In this document: positions 11,191 to 21,232 of the stretch, one piece after another
How the letters are laid out: every line of letters starts with the position of its first letter
How positions within the stretch are numbered: position 1 is the first letter of the stretch
NCBI RefSeq assembly: GCF_023065955.2
Contig: NW_026622808.1
Location: 40,932,475-40,996,474, forward strand
Direction of reading: 5' to 3'
Source: Ursus arctos
Taxonomy: Eukaryota; Chordata; Mammalia; Carnivora; Ursidae
DNA length: 64,000 nucleotides
The notes under the pieces: model-generated
Seen by the model: only the letters and a program-made list of their open reading frames with translations
The model's database searches: none
Told to the model about the DNA's origin: nothing
Position numbers and translations under genes: made by a program

Positions 11191-12289
11191 TATTTTTCAT
11201 ATTATATACATATGTCATTTTGTATAAAAAGGCATCATATAAAACAGCTCGTTTTTTTTAAAGCTTATATAGTGTCAAAACTAGCCATATCAAGAACATT
11301 TCTATAACAGTTTCCATAATGGCTCCTTGGTGTTCTCCTTTAGAGTCACATGACAGTTTACTTAACTCCCTGTTAATGCACGTTTTGATGGTGTGCAAGA
11401 TGTTATGATAAGTGACGCCTCAGGGAAGGCTGGGCACTTGAATACACATCCCTTTCTTGCACTGTCTCTTCCATTCTGTGCAATAACGCTGCAACCAGAG
11501 CAGGCGAGTTGGCAGGCCTCAGGTTCTCCTGCTGGCACTGACAGGCTGGCAGTATCATCCCTGGGCCTCTGGTTCCCTCACTAACCTCATACACTTCACA
11601 GAGCCTCCTAAATATTGGTTGTCACTGTCCTTTTTCCCCTGGTGCGTTGGAGTCAAACAGGAAACAATTCAAAGCCATCATCCAATGTTATTGAGTATTG
11701 CATTTCAATACTCCTAATAGGACATGGTCCTGGGCCGAATATATCTGTGATATCCCCCCCTTAGGAGATTTTGGCTGATTGATCAGGAATATAGCTTATG
11801 TTGTTTTGCTAATTTCATGCAAACCCCTGCCTATCACTTAATCTTCAACACCTCTCAAATCAATTGATCAGAGGTAATTTAGATAAAGCATCTGCTTTCT
11901 CATCCTACCCAGTGATCAATAAGTGACTGTTTAGGAATAATGAAGCGTCCTTGCCTCCTGAGAGGCAAAACCTACAGGTCCCTCAGTTACTGGCACAAGA
12001 CCTTGCTGCTGTGACCCAAGGAGAAACCTTTTCCTTAGGACAATAAGCTCCTTAGTAATAGGAGCCTGAGGGGAAATCAGTGACTTACTAGCTTCAAGGA
12101 ATGTCCCTTTCTATCTTCCAGAGAACTATCCTTTGTGTTTTCTTGCCTCTAAAAGTTTAAGGAGATCTCAATTATTTTTATTTATTCCCCCACATTGGCC
12201 AGAGTAAGATGGCCTTACTCAAAGTCTCAGAATAAAAGTCTTACAGGAGTTAAAGGTGTTTTACAGTATATTTATCCATAAAACATATT
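11191..12289. other. Unassigned sequence, about 1.1 kb
   Basis: The first 200 bp are AT-rich and may be an old antisense L1 interrupted by the adjoining L2. The remainder shows no recognised repeat or gene. Confidence 0.35.
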
Positions 12290-12520
12290 ATATGATTATA
12301 ATTATGATAGACATAATGGTAATACTTCCTATTTCTAGTGTTTTCATAGCTTATAAAAGTCTTCTGCACACTACGTCATTTGTCCCTTGCAACCTGAAGA
12401 TCTTCTTTCACTGGAGAGAAAGCTGACTTTTAGAAAGGGCCATGGTTTGCCCATCGTCACAGTTAGTGGGCAGTGAAGTCAGAATTCAAATCCCAAACTG
12501 CTGATTCAGTTCTTCTGACA
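12290..12520 (-). mobile_element. MIR SINE, antisense
   Basis: Reads as the reverse complement of MIR: a degraded gatcttctttcactggagag core, then catcgtcacagttagtgggc, then gtcagaattcaaatccc. Heavily diverged, as expected for an ancient tRNA-derived SINE. Confidence 0.65.
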
Positions 12521-12544
12521 AAGCCTAGGTGCCTAGCACTATCC

Positions 12545-12750
12545 TGATGTTCTTTACCCTCCTGAATATTAGAATCACCAGGGGAGCTTATTAAAAAACT
12601 CAGGTGCCCGGGCTCAGCCCTCCCAGGGGTTCTACTCCATTTGGTCTGTTGCAGGGCCGGGAATCACTGTTTTTGTTTTTTTTGTTTTTTTAAAAAAAGG
12701 TCACCAGGAGATTCTAATGTGCAGTCAGAGGGCTTTCCAGCCACAGTCTC
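12545..12750. mobile_element. hAT-type MITE (MER5/MER20 group appearance)
   Basis: An inverted arrangement is visible. The left arm has gaatattagaatcaccaggg plus gagcttatt near 12563-12592. The right arm has ggtcaccaggagattctaat near 12700-12719 followed by gtgcag. This is the layout of small non-autonomous Charlie-type elements. The exact family is not resolved. An internal T/A-rich stretch lies at 12670-12698. Confidence 0.6.
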
Positions 12751-13879
12751 CCTAGGTAGTGATGAAACAATAGGCAGTTAGCCCCTAATCAAGAAAAGAA
12801 AAGTTTTGCTCAAAAAATAGAAAAGAATGATGACTTTATTTTGCTCTCCCTCTATGTCATTAGAGAAAATCATGGGAGTTTAAAAGTCATTGCAGAGAGA
12901 TTAAGCTTTTTATTAAGAATTATGGAATGGCAGAAGCTTCTAGCTATGGTATGACCCCCTCAGGGAAGAAAGCTGCCCCCTTTCCACTGGCAGGTGACTC
13001 CTTTAACAGCAATGTGTGGCCAATCAATACCTTGCCATTACCTTATTTTGACCTGTCCCCCTTTGATGATGCAAAAGAGTGTTAATCAAGGCTGACTCTT
13101 TTTTGTTCATCGAAAGACTTGACTCCAGTCAGTGAATCTCCACTCTTTGTTTAAAGTCCTGAAGTGCAAGGATTTGGCTATTCTATTTGTCTTTTCTGTC
13201 TAGTCTGGAATGGGTTTGGCACATATCCAAGGCTTCACCTGTTTGGCTCCTTTTCATACTGTGGTCTCAGAAAAGCGGCGGAATTCTCTGCCGTCTGCGC
13301 ACCAGTGTTGTTTAATCTCGAGAGGGCTTCTCGGACTCTAGTAGGGCCTGTTCAGGAGGCCCCCTTCATGTGTATTTGTAAACCACTGCCGACGCTTGAT
13401 TCATTATGCCTCGCCTCTGCCGCACTCAGAGCCTCCTCAGAATTCCAGTCCTGTGTTGTTTGCGTCTATTCACATGTACTCTTCTTCTGTAACTGCCTAC
13501 ATTTTAAATAATTGGCTTTGAGGAGGCAAGAGGCACCCCGGCAAAACGAAGCCCAGTCTCGACAGCCAGACCCACCTGCCTGGTTGGAACTGCGGGGCTG
13601 CCACTCCTGAGCCGGAAGGTCTGGGCCAAAATACTTCATCCCTTTGAGCCTCCATTTCTTCATTTGATTTGTGAATTAAATAAAATAATTGGTTGAGTAC
13701 ATAGCATGCCATAGGTGCTCACAATCTGTGTTAGTCTGCTTTGCTAGATCTGATACTCTGTTTTCAAAACACTATAGTTGCATCGCTAAACATGCCTGTG
13801 TTACCTTCTCCCCTCAGTAAATAGGTCTGGCTCTTCAACAATGCATTGGGAAAACTGGAATTCTATCTCTGATGGGCCT
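12751..13879. other. Unassigned sequence, about 1.1 kb
   Basis: No repeat recognised. A 115-codon plus-strand frame at 13164-13511 has no identifiable domain, signal peptide or splice context. The interval 13260-13420 holds more CpGs than its surroundings. Confidence 0.35.
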
Positions 13880-14208
13880 GATTCTGAGGTAATATTTGAA
13901 TGTGGGTGAGGTCTGGAGCCCATGGCCAAGAAAGAATTCTTGAAATGTCTTTGATGCAAAAAGGGAGATTTTATGAAAGCGCGGGGGCAGGACCTGTGGG
14001 CAGAAAAAGCTACTGCACTGGGGTTTTGAGGAGTGGCTCATTATCAACTTGGGAGTCCTGGAAGTAGGGAAAAAAGAGGGGTGTCCAAAAGGACTTTCAT
14101 ATGCTAAAGAAGACTTCCAGGATCCTGGAGGCCTGGCTGTTGTCAAGCTAAAATTGGTTTTCCTTCTAGCAGGGTATTAACATTAAGAAAATTGGGAGCT
14201 TCCTGGAG
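13880..14208 (-). mobile_element. ERV LTR, minus strand, 3' half
   Basis: Read on the minus strand this matches the plus-strand LTR about 700 bp away. Shared blocks include ctccaggaagctccca, tgcccacaggtcctg, the polyadenylation region (ctttcataaaat here, ctttaataaacc there) and caagaattctttcttgg. This is non-coding LTR sequence, with no gag, pol or env frame. Its 5' fragment appears to lie at 15188-15262, beyond an inserted block. Confidence 0.8.
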
Positions 14209-14532
14209 GAACTTATACTCTGCCTGCCTCAAGTACTTGTCAATGGGTTGCAGGTTCTAAGGAACTCTTATTTTATTTACATTTCCTTCTACCTTTGTTT
14301 CCCACATCATGATGGGAGGGTGATGTTAGGGCTACAGGAAAATGAGTTATGGGTCTCTGGAAGTTAGGCTATTGGTAAGAATGCTTTTTCCTTGTAAATC
14401 CCTAAGACCTTGGTAAACTGATGGAGACTCATGTCTTGCAGGACTGTGATCTCTGTCAGTTAACCATTCATTTTTCCTTCCTTTAGTTTTATGGCTGCCG
14501 GGAGTACCTGGGGAATGTCTCACAGATCCCAA
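14209..14532 (+). mobile_element. Sequence linked to the inserted LTR, origin unresolved
   Basis: These 324 bp lie between the minus LTR half and the start of the plus LTR. They have no counterpart next to the other LTR segment and contain no coding signal. The likeliest reading is residual provirus sequence carried with the plus-strand LTR, but it could be unrelated host DNA. Confidence 0.4.
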
Positions 14533-15187
14533 TGATGAGGGAGCAGAAGGTTAGCTGAAGACAAAGCATAAGCTGACACCCTGCAACCTCCCCCTACCCC
14601 CCACACCTGGGTGGGACATGTGCGACATTCTTCAGGAAGCTCCCAACCATCTCAATGCTAATGCCTTGCTAGAGGGAAAAACAACCTTAACTTGACAATG
14701 GCAAGCTATCCTGTGAGTCTTCTTTAACATATGAAAGTATTTTCTCAAACTCCCTGTTTCCTTACCTCCCCCAACCCCATAGTATTATAATCAGCCACCC
14801 CTCACAACCCCGGGGCAGCAGCTCTCTCTGCCCACAGGTCCTGTCCCGTTGCTTTAATAAACCACCATTTTGCACCAAAGATGTCTCAAGAATTCTTTCT
14901 TTCTTTTTTTTTTTTAAAGATTTTATTTATTTATTTGACAGAGATAGAGACAGCCAGCGAGAGAGGGAACACAAGCAGGGGGAGTGGGAGAGGAAGAAGC
15001 AAGCTCATAGTGGAGGAGCCTGATGTGGGGCTCGATCCCAGAACGCCGGGATCACGCCCTGAGCCGAAGGCAGACGCTTAACCGCTGTGCCACCCAGGCG
15101 CCCCTCAAGAATTCTTTCTTGGTCGTTGGCTCTAGACTCCACCCCACCGAACCTCACCTATATTCCAAACCGCATCACCACCTAGGA
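14533..15187 (+). mobile_element. ERV LTR, plus strand, containing a SINE
   Basis: The 5' part is gatgagggagcagaaggtta followed by gctgaagacaaagcataa at 14534-14571. A body follows that matches the minus-strand LTR, including gctcccaaccatctcaatgc and tgcccacaggtcctgtcccg, with an aataaa polyadenylation signal near 14856 and caagaattctttcttgg at the 3' side. A young SINE at 14902-15104 splits it. It is a degenerate solo-type LTR; the family is not named with confidence. Confidence 0.78.
14902..15104 (-). mobile_element. Young SINEC, minus strand, inside the LTR
   Basis: A full young Can-SINE: poly(T), AAAGATTTTATTTATTT, body, reversed head aggcgcccc. The exact 16-bp target duplication tcaagaattctttctt, part of the LTR, is at 14886-14901 and 15105-15120. 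It postdates both LTRs. Confidence 0.96.
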
Positions 15188-15262
15188 GCTGGGGTGGGGG
15201 GTGGGGGGTGTCAGCTTGTGCTTTGTCCTCAGCTTGCCTTCTGCTCCCTCATCAGTTCCAGT
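15188..15262 (-). mobile_element. 5' fragment of the minus-strand LTR
   Basis: This segment is the reverse complement of the 5' part of the plus-strand LTR: ggtgtcagcttgtgctttgt (15208-15227) and ccttctgctccctcatca (15237-15254) match the complement of 14533-14588 with about four differences. It also contains a G-rich run, ggggtggggggtggggggtg, at 15191-15210. It is best explained as the displaced 5' end of the LTR whose 3' half is at 13880-14208. Confidence 0.7.
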
Positions 15263-16589
15263 GTTGTTACTTCTTTGGTATGCGTTGTCTGGCTTTCAGA
15301 GACTGCATCTATTTGGAGAATGGCAAGAGAGATACTTGAACTATAGGTCCAAGTCATTATCTGCTTTTCACAAGCTCCAACTTTTGCATGAAACATTTGG
15401 GTAGGGTAGGGTGTGAGACATATGGGGGCATGGATGGTTTTGGTGGCATAGTTGTATATTTGTGCCTGTGTTGGAATGGGTGTGTGTCTACAGAAGGAAT
15501 GTGGTTATAATAACCAATTCACAAAACGTCTCACAGTATCTAAGTGGCAGAGCCCTGCATGTTGAGAAGCTCCAGAGAGTCTTTAAATAAGAAACTTCTC
15601 ACAGGAGTCAAATATCAACAAAACATCTGTGTGCCTAATCAAGGAGGTACAAGGCCACACTTAGTCAACAGGAAGATTCCCTGTAGAAAGACATCACTAA
15701 AAGAAGTGCCATATGATTTATTTGCTATAACTCAATTTCCATCTGTCTCATAAAATGGATTGTGTACACATTGCACTCCAGGCATCCAGCCAGGGCAGAA
15801 GCATACCAAGGAGTAGAAAACCTTCCCTTCCCTCGGGTTGTTGGTGACATGCTCTGCTAAGAGCCAGGCATGGCCAGGGTGGTCTATAAGGAAGTGCCTT
15901 GGACCACTCACCGACGTCGCAGACCTTTGGGAATTGGCTGGTCACAGGCCTTTGAACAAGGCTCCATAGCAATAATGGGGACCAGGTGGGTTCTGAACAT
16001 TCAGTTTTTTTCCAGAAATTCCTTTGACTTACATTTGCAGACTCCAGATGGTAATTTTGCCAGTTCAAACAAGAGGGTATTATTCGTCGTTGCTTATATC
16101 TCTTACATAAATGAAGAATGGGCCGAACAAATGCTTTCTTGCTATGATGTGTTAAAGCAAATCCGATGAAGCTAAACCCTTTGTCATTCTGTAAAGAAAG
16201 TATAGGAACTGTTTATGGCCAAGAAAAAAACACCAACGTCATTCTATAAAACCAAATCAATTGAGTAAGAACCAAAGAATTCCCAGAGCCTTCTAAAAAT
16301 TGAGTAATGGGTTGAGTACTGGCTTCTTACCTTTTCTAGGTCCCAGAAATAGCATCTCTTTTGTTTCTAAAGCTTCCTTGTTCAGGTTACTGTTATATAA
16401 TCAATAGATTTTAAGAAACTTTCTGTAGGTTTTTTCAGGTTTCCTCTTTTTGCATTTCTTTTTGTTAGGCCTACCTAACAAGTCAGCTCTGTAACATGTT
16501 TGCCATGGAGAGGGAGGAAGAGGAAGTCAGTGCGAGGGCATCATTCCCACGCAAGGTTCCGCAATCTGTCCTGTGGAGCCGCAGCATTC
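15263..16589. other. Unassigned sequence, about 1.3 kb
   Basis: No repeat or gene recognised. A 99-codon plus frame (15870-16169) and a 106-codon minus frame (15748-16068) overlap, with no domain in either. Confidence 0.35.
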
Positions 16590-16740
16590 AGTGAACACAC
16601 CCGGCTCTGCTCTGTGTGACTTGGGGCAGTTAGGAAACCACTAAGATTTCATTCCCTCACTCATGAAATGGAGATAACATGCATACCTTTCAGCTTTCTC
16701 TGGAGGAAGGGCATAAAATTACATAAAATCACAGTCTTAA
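16590..16740 (+). mobile_element. MIR SINE fragment, plus strand
   Basis: The order ggctctgctctgtgtgact, ggggcagttaggaaacc, tcactcatgaaatggagata matches the MIR core in sense orientation; diverged. Confidence 0.6.
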
Positions 16741-16899
16741 CTCCTGTATGCTGGGAGGATGGGGTTTAATAACTATTACTCATATCTGAATCTGAATGTC
16801 AAAGGCTCCTGCTGGGGTGGGTGTTAGAGGGGGAAAACTCTTGCTCTTTGGGGTTGGAATATCTGCTGGAAGAGGGGATTACCTCTCCTCTGGGATAGG

Positions 16900-17045
16900 T
16901 TACTCAGCAGACCTCTCTGGGAGCCCGTGGCCTGCCAGGCCCGGTGCGTGGTGCTGAGGAAAGCTATGAATAAGAGAACCCAGCCCCCATGGAGCTTATG
17001 GCCTACTGGGAGAGAGAGGGACATTTAAATCAATCAATCAATCAC
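16900..17045 (-). mobile_element. L2 3' end fragment, antisense
   Basis: The phrases gcccggtgcgtggtgctgag, ccccatggagcttatggcct and actgggagagagaggg are the reverse of the L2 3' terminus. A short (ATCA)n tract follows at 17028-17044. Confidence 0.65.
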
Positions 17046-17104
17046 CATCGAGATACTAAGGGCCACAACTAAATCCCCATACAGGGTAGAGAGAGAACAC
17101 AGAG

Positions 17105-17232
17105 CAAAATAAGGCCATGGGTGAAATCTGGCCTGGTGCCTGTTTCTGTAAATAAAGCTCATTAGAACACATCTATGCTCATTTGTTGATGTATTTTCGG
17201 CCGCTTTTGCCCTAAAATGGCAGAGTTGAGTA
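17105..17232. mobile_element. hAT-like MITE, left part
   Basis: The phrases gtgaaatctggcctggtgcc, tgtttctgtaaataaagctc and ttgccctaaaatggcagagt match one half of a common MITE whose terminus is CAGGGGTCRGCAAAC. The other half resumes at 17804. The family name is not certain. Confidence 0.65.
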
Positions 17233-17394
17233 CAGTCTGTTGTGCTTTAACATGGTACATGATCCTAAAAATCACTACTCGATGCAAGATTGTGCCATAA
17301 AATCCACAGGGCATATGGGGAAAATGGCATTGAGGACAACGTTCAAACACTTGGTCAGGGACAAATATTAAGAACTGATAGGATGCTGATAAGA

Positions 17395-17402
17395 TGACGT
17401 CA
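17395..17402. promoter_or_regulatory. CRE core tgacgtca
   Basis: A perfect CREB/ATF core with intact CpG, 61 bp before a TATA-like box in the same insert. Confidence 0.4.
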
Positions 17403-17612
17403 CTATTTTACACATGTTAAATGGTTAAGGAACATATACTACAATAAATATAGCAGTTTACCCATAAAAAGACCCGGCATCTTCCAGAGGGGCTTCAGCC
17501 TGTGAGCTCTTCAGTGGTGGAAGAAGGCGTATCTGACATCTAGCGGGAAGCTGTAGTGTGAGTTGTGTATCATGTGGCTGGAGGCCAAGGGTGGGTGTTT
17601 GAGGCACGCGTA

Positions 17613-17624
17613 TGCGCATGCGTG
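17613..17624 (+). promoter_or_regulatory. NRF1-like site
   Basis: The bases tgcgcatgcgtg match the NRF1 consensus YGCGCAYGCGCR except at one position. Such CpG-bearing sites are usually found in promoters and are rare by chance in CpG-poor DNA. Confidence 0.5.
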
Positions 17625-17803
17625 GCCTGTGTAGTCCGGTGTGTCTTGTTTCAGCTGGGTGCAGTTTTCCACCTTCACCTAGTGTTTCTCAGAGAGGAAG
17701 TTGCACATAAACAAACATGAAATTTGTGTTATGCTCACATCGTTCCCGAATATATTAATCACATTGGGACAAATTCACATTTTTGAAACGAGTGTTATTG
17801 ATT

Positions 17804-17889
17804 GTTGTTGGAACAGAGACCATATGGACTACAAATCCTATAAGACATGCTATTTAGCCCTTTCTGGAAAATGTTTACTGACCCCTGGC
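17804..17889. mobile_element. hAT-like MITE, right part
   Basis: The phrases gttggaacagagaccatatg, aagacatgctatttagccct and aatgtttactgacccctgg complete the MITE begun at 17105, ending in the CCCCTG terminus. Confidence 0.7.
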
Positions 17890-19245
17890 ACAGAGGAAGG
17901 AGGGGTTAACTCTGAGGTATCAGGAAGGTTCCCAGAGGCTGTCACGTTATGGCTGAAGAGGAGGAGCATGACAGGGTGACACAGGGGTACAGGAACATTT
18001 TGCCATGTTTATTGTTATTCTCTCTCCCATCCTATCCATACATCTCTTCATCCACTCCTCCTTTCCCAAGAGCACAGCTCTCCTGAGTTTTATACAGAGG
18101 GAACTAGATATAATGTACTGTGGGTCAGAAAATGCTCCTCTGATTTAGGAGGACTCCAAGTCATTTTTGTCCCCCAAATACTTCTCCCAGCAGCTACATC
18201 TTGGAAAGACAAGGCCCTGGCAATCCCTTCCTTGTGGAAAAGCAAATGGATAATGAGGAGGGTCAGCAGAGTGGCTCATTGGTGTCCTTATCACTAAGTT
18301 ACAGCATCTTCCTGTTTACCACCCACTGTGGTACCTCTCTCTCTCTCTCTGAATGTTGTGAGTCTGGTTAGAGATATACAAAAGTGTTTCAAAGAGATGG
18401 GCTGGTTCCCAGATCAGCAAAATGGATATGATGTAATTAAAATAATTAACTTAGGGAAAAAAGAAGGGTGGGTCAGTCAGAAAGAGGTAGGTTAGTCAGT
18501 CATGAAAAGAAAAAAGAAAGAAGGCATCTTGTCCTTTGTACTTGCTAGAAGAAACTTAAGTGTATCAGACATCTTATCCTCATGTCAAAAAACAATCACA
18601 GAGTTACATAACTCCTTCGTCTGTGTTCAGAGTCAGTCATTAACTTTTTGATTTGCTTTCAGGGAAAATATACAACGGCCATTCTGATGTGATTACTGTA
18701 ATCCAAGTACTGCTCAAAGGAAGCCATATATTGACCATCTGCTGTTATACATCAGGCTACTGAGTGTAGTTAATGTGAGTCTACCTTGAGTGCCGGCTCC
18801 ACTCTCAGGCTCCTGAAAAAAAATCAGTTTTCTGGGTCTGCAAAGTGAAGGACTGGATTGGGTCCTAGCAAATATATCAAGAATGTCCAGTCACTATAAG
18901 TATCCTCCTGGCCTGCAATGCTCTTTCTTTTGTCATATCAGCATCTTTGGGTAAAGGCCAGTGAGTGGGACTTTTATAACTCCCTTTTTCCCACTCTAAG
19001 CCAGTGTTGTTTTTCCCCTAGCCTCTGAAACTCATAGCACATTATTTATACAAATCTGTCTTAGAACCTTATGATACTTTATCTTGCATTATAGTTATTT
19101 GCCCATGGACCTTCTCTTTGTCTAAACCTAAAACTCTGAGAAGGCAGACTCTTATTTTTCCTTGTGTGCCCCAGTGCACCCAGCACAGCAAAGTGCTGAA
19201 TGAACTAGAAGCATCCTGAGAGCATTGATAAGCATGGCAATTATG
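17890..19245. other. Unassigned sequence, about 1.4 kb
   Basis: No gene or repeat recognised; a short (CT)n run lies at about 18336-18350. Confidence 0.35.

Positions 19246-19298
<53 letters not shown>
19246..19298. repeat. (TG)n microsatellite
   Basis: An almost pure TG dinucleotide run of about 48 bp ending in tgtatgtg; expected to be length-polymorphic and able to adopt Z-DNA. Confidence 0.97.
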
Positions 19299-19299
<1 letters not shown>

Positions 19300-19427
19300 T
19301 GAGAGGTTGCAAAGGTGGAGCAAAGGGCTTTTGCTGAGGGAAGATATACCCAGTCCTAATGTCATATGGTGTGGGAGGACAAAAAGCTAGATAGACGAAC
19401 ATGGAAAAAGAGTTCAGGTCCCTGGAG

Positions 19428-19630
19428 TAAGAGCTACTATTGTAGACACCGTTCTAAGCACTTTGCACCACCATCTCCCTTATCATCTTCATGATCCTAT
19501 GATGCAGGGGAGGTTTACTCTCCCAATTTTATAGTTGAGGAAACTGAGGCTCAGAGAGATGGAGGGACTTGCTTGACGTCAAGTAGGTAGCAGCTAGGCT
19601 GGGTTCGTGCTCCATCTCCTTGACCATCAT
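19428..19630 (-). mobile_element. MIR SINE, antisense
   Basis: A clear reverse MIR: gttctaagcactttgcacca, tatagttgaggaaactgagg, ctcagagagatggaggg, then a gtaggtagcagctagg segment. Confidence 0.85.
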
Positions 19631-20557
19631 GCAAAGGCGTCCTGCTAAGCTTGGCCTTGGACCAGCTCCAGCTAAAAGGGCCGGGTGGAGGGGGGGCAGT
19701 TAAACCAACACCATTCAACAAGTTAGTGGCAGATGAATAAAAAGGAAAAGGACTCTGGGGTGCAGACTGCCCAGTGAATTGCCAATGGACTGCTTGTGGA
19801 GATGTGTCCTGCGGGATGACCTCTGACCCTGAGCCACACCTGTATGCCATCCTGCCTCACCCTTACTTCTACGTAAGACCACTTTCATGCTGGCACCAGG
19901 ACTCGCTAGGGCTATCTTTGGAAATGGACCCTGCAGAGGAGTGCCTGTGAGTAGGTTAACTTGCAGTAGTGAGCTCCTCCATGTCCCTGGAAGAATCTGT
20001 GCAGAGTGACCATGCCTGGATCACAGGAATTGGCTTGGCAGGAAAAACATGTGGGTAGGGGAGGGAAAACTATATGATCTTTTTTTCAAATGATTTGAAA
20101 GATCTAAGAGGCTTTGATTTCATCTATTTTTTTCCTTACAAAAAGCTGTAATAAAAATCCAGCCAAGTGTCATGCCATGGAAAGAGAAGTGGACAGTTGT
20201 CTGAAGGCAGGCTGGTCCTGTTGAACTGCTGGTGGCTCCCTAGGTAACGGGTGGGGGAGGGGCTGCACGCTGGCCAGCCTTTTCTTATTTGCAACTAGTG
20301 ATAAACTGTCTTTCTTATCTGACAAGATATGTTTGGAGGAGAACATCAGATTATAGGTGTGAATGTGTTTTGAAAAAATTGTTGAAAAGGCAACATGGCA
20401 CATTCTGCATCTGTTCTAGAGAGGGTAATTTAAAAAGCCCATTCTTACAACATGACCTGAAGGTCATTTGATATCAAAATGGCACAGAGGTCCCATTTGA
20501 CATAACTTTCACATTCAGTTGGAACCCCTCCCCCTCTTTCTTTAAATGCCAGTAGCA
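19631..20557. other. Unassigned sequence, about 0.9 kb
   Basis: No repeat recognised. A 99-codon minus frame overlapping the MIR end (19551-19850) has no domain. Confidence 0.35.
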
Positions 20558-21043
20558 GGCTGAATAATGTCCCCCCCCCCCCCCCCCGCAGATGTCCATA
20601 TCCTACTCCCTGCAACATGTGAATACGTTACTTTACATGACAAAACGTATTACAGATGCGATTAAGTTAATAATCTCGAGATGGGGCAATTAACCTGGAT
20701 TATCTGGGGGGGGGGGGGTCCCTGTGTAATCACCAGGCTTCTCATAAGAGGGAGGCAAGAAGGTGAAACGCAGGAGGAGGAGATGGGACAAAGGGAGCAG
20801 AGGTTGGAGTGATATACTTTGAAGATGGAAGAAAAGGCCATGAGCCAGAGAATGCAGGTGGCTGCTAGAGGCTGGAAAAGACAAGGAAACAGATTCTCCC
20901 CGTGAAGTCTCCAGAAGGAGCACAATCTTGCCAACACTTTGATTTAGGCTTCTGACCTCCAGATCTGTAAGAGAATAAATTTTTGTTGTTTTAAGCCACT
21001 AAGTTTGTGGAAATTTGTTACAACAGCCCTAGGAAACTAATAT
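20558..21043 (+). mobile_element. MLT1-type LTR (ERVL-MaLR), plus strand
   Basis: It begins near caggctgaataatgtcccc and proceeds through gcgattaagttaataatctc, gaagatggaagaaaaggcca and a cttctgacctccagatctgt segment. It ends ttgttgttttaagccactaa, gtttgtgg and aggaaactaatat. This is the complete MLT1B/C-like layout. Two homopolymers lie inside it (C17 at 20571-20587, G13 at 20706-20718). Confidence 0.92.
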
Positions 21044-21232
21044 GATCTCCTGCCTCTCTCCGTCTCTTTCCTTCCGCCTTCCCTCCTCTCTTCACCCCCC
21101 CCCTTTTCTTCCCCCTCTCCCTTTGGCTTTCACCCTTCTCCCCCTTTCTCTCCCTATCTCTGACCCTCAGCCCCCTCCTCCCATCCTTCTCTCTCTCTCT
21201 TTCCCACCTTCTCCTCTTTTACCCTCCTTTTT
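21044..21232. repeat. Pyrimidine-rich low-complexity tract
   Basis: About 190 bp almost entirely C and T on the plus strand, directly after the MLT1 LTR. Open frames here are compositional artefacts. Confidence 0.9.

Larger units (their letters stand above)
17233..17803. other. Unclassified insert of about 570 bp with promoter-like motifs
   Basis: This block separates the two halves of a MITE and matches no repeat I recognise. It contains a full CRE (tgacgtca, 17395-17402), a TATA-like cataaaaag (17463-17471), and an NRF1-like tgcgcatgcgtg (17613-17624) inside 21 bp of perfectly alternating purine-pyrimidine with several CpGs. No terminal inverted repeat or clear target duplication is visible. 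It could be a solo LTR, a retrocopied promoter or 5' transcript end, or an unknown element. Confidence 0.5.

Noticed and set aside
13880..15187. Intact endogenous provirus bounded by two LTRs
   Set aside because: The LTRs are in opposite orientation and the DNA between them has no gag, pol or env coding trace.
15870..16169. 99-codon frame with more balanced amino-acid use
   Set aside because: No recognisable domain, no splice or promoter context, and an opposite-strand 106-codon frame overlaps it; insufficient to call an exon.
19069..19365. His-Thr repeat protein on the minus strand
   Set aside because: It is a translation of the (TG)n microsatellite.
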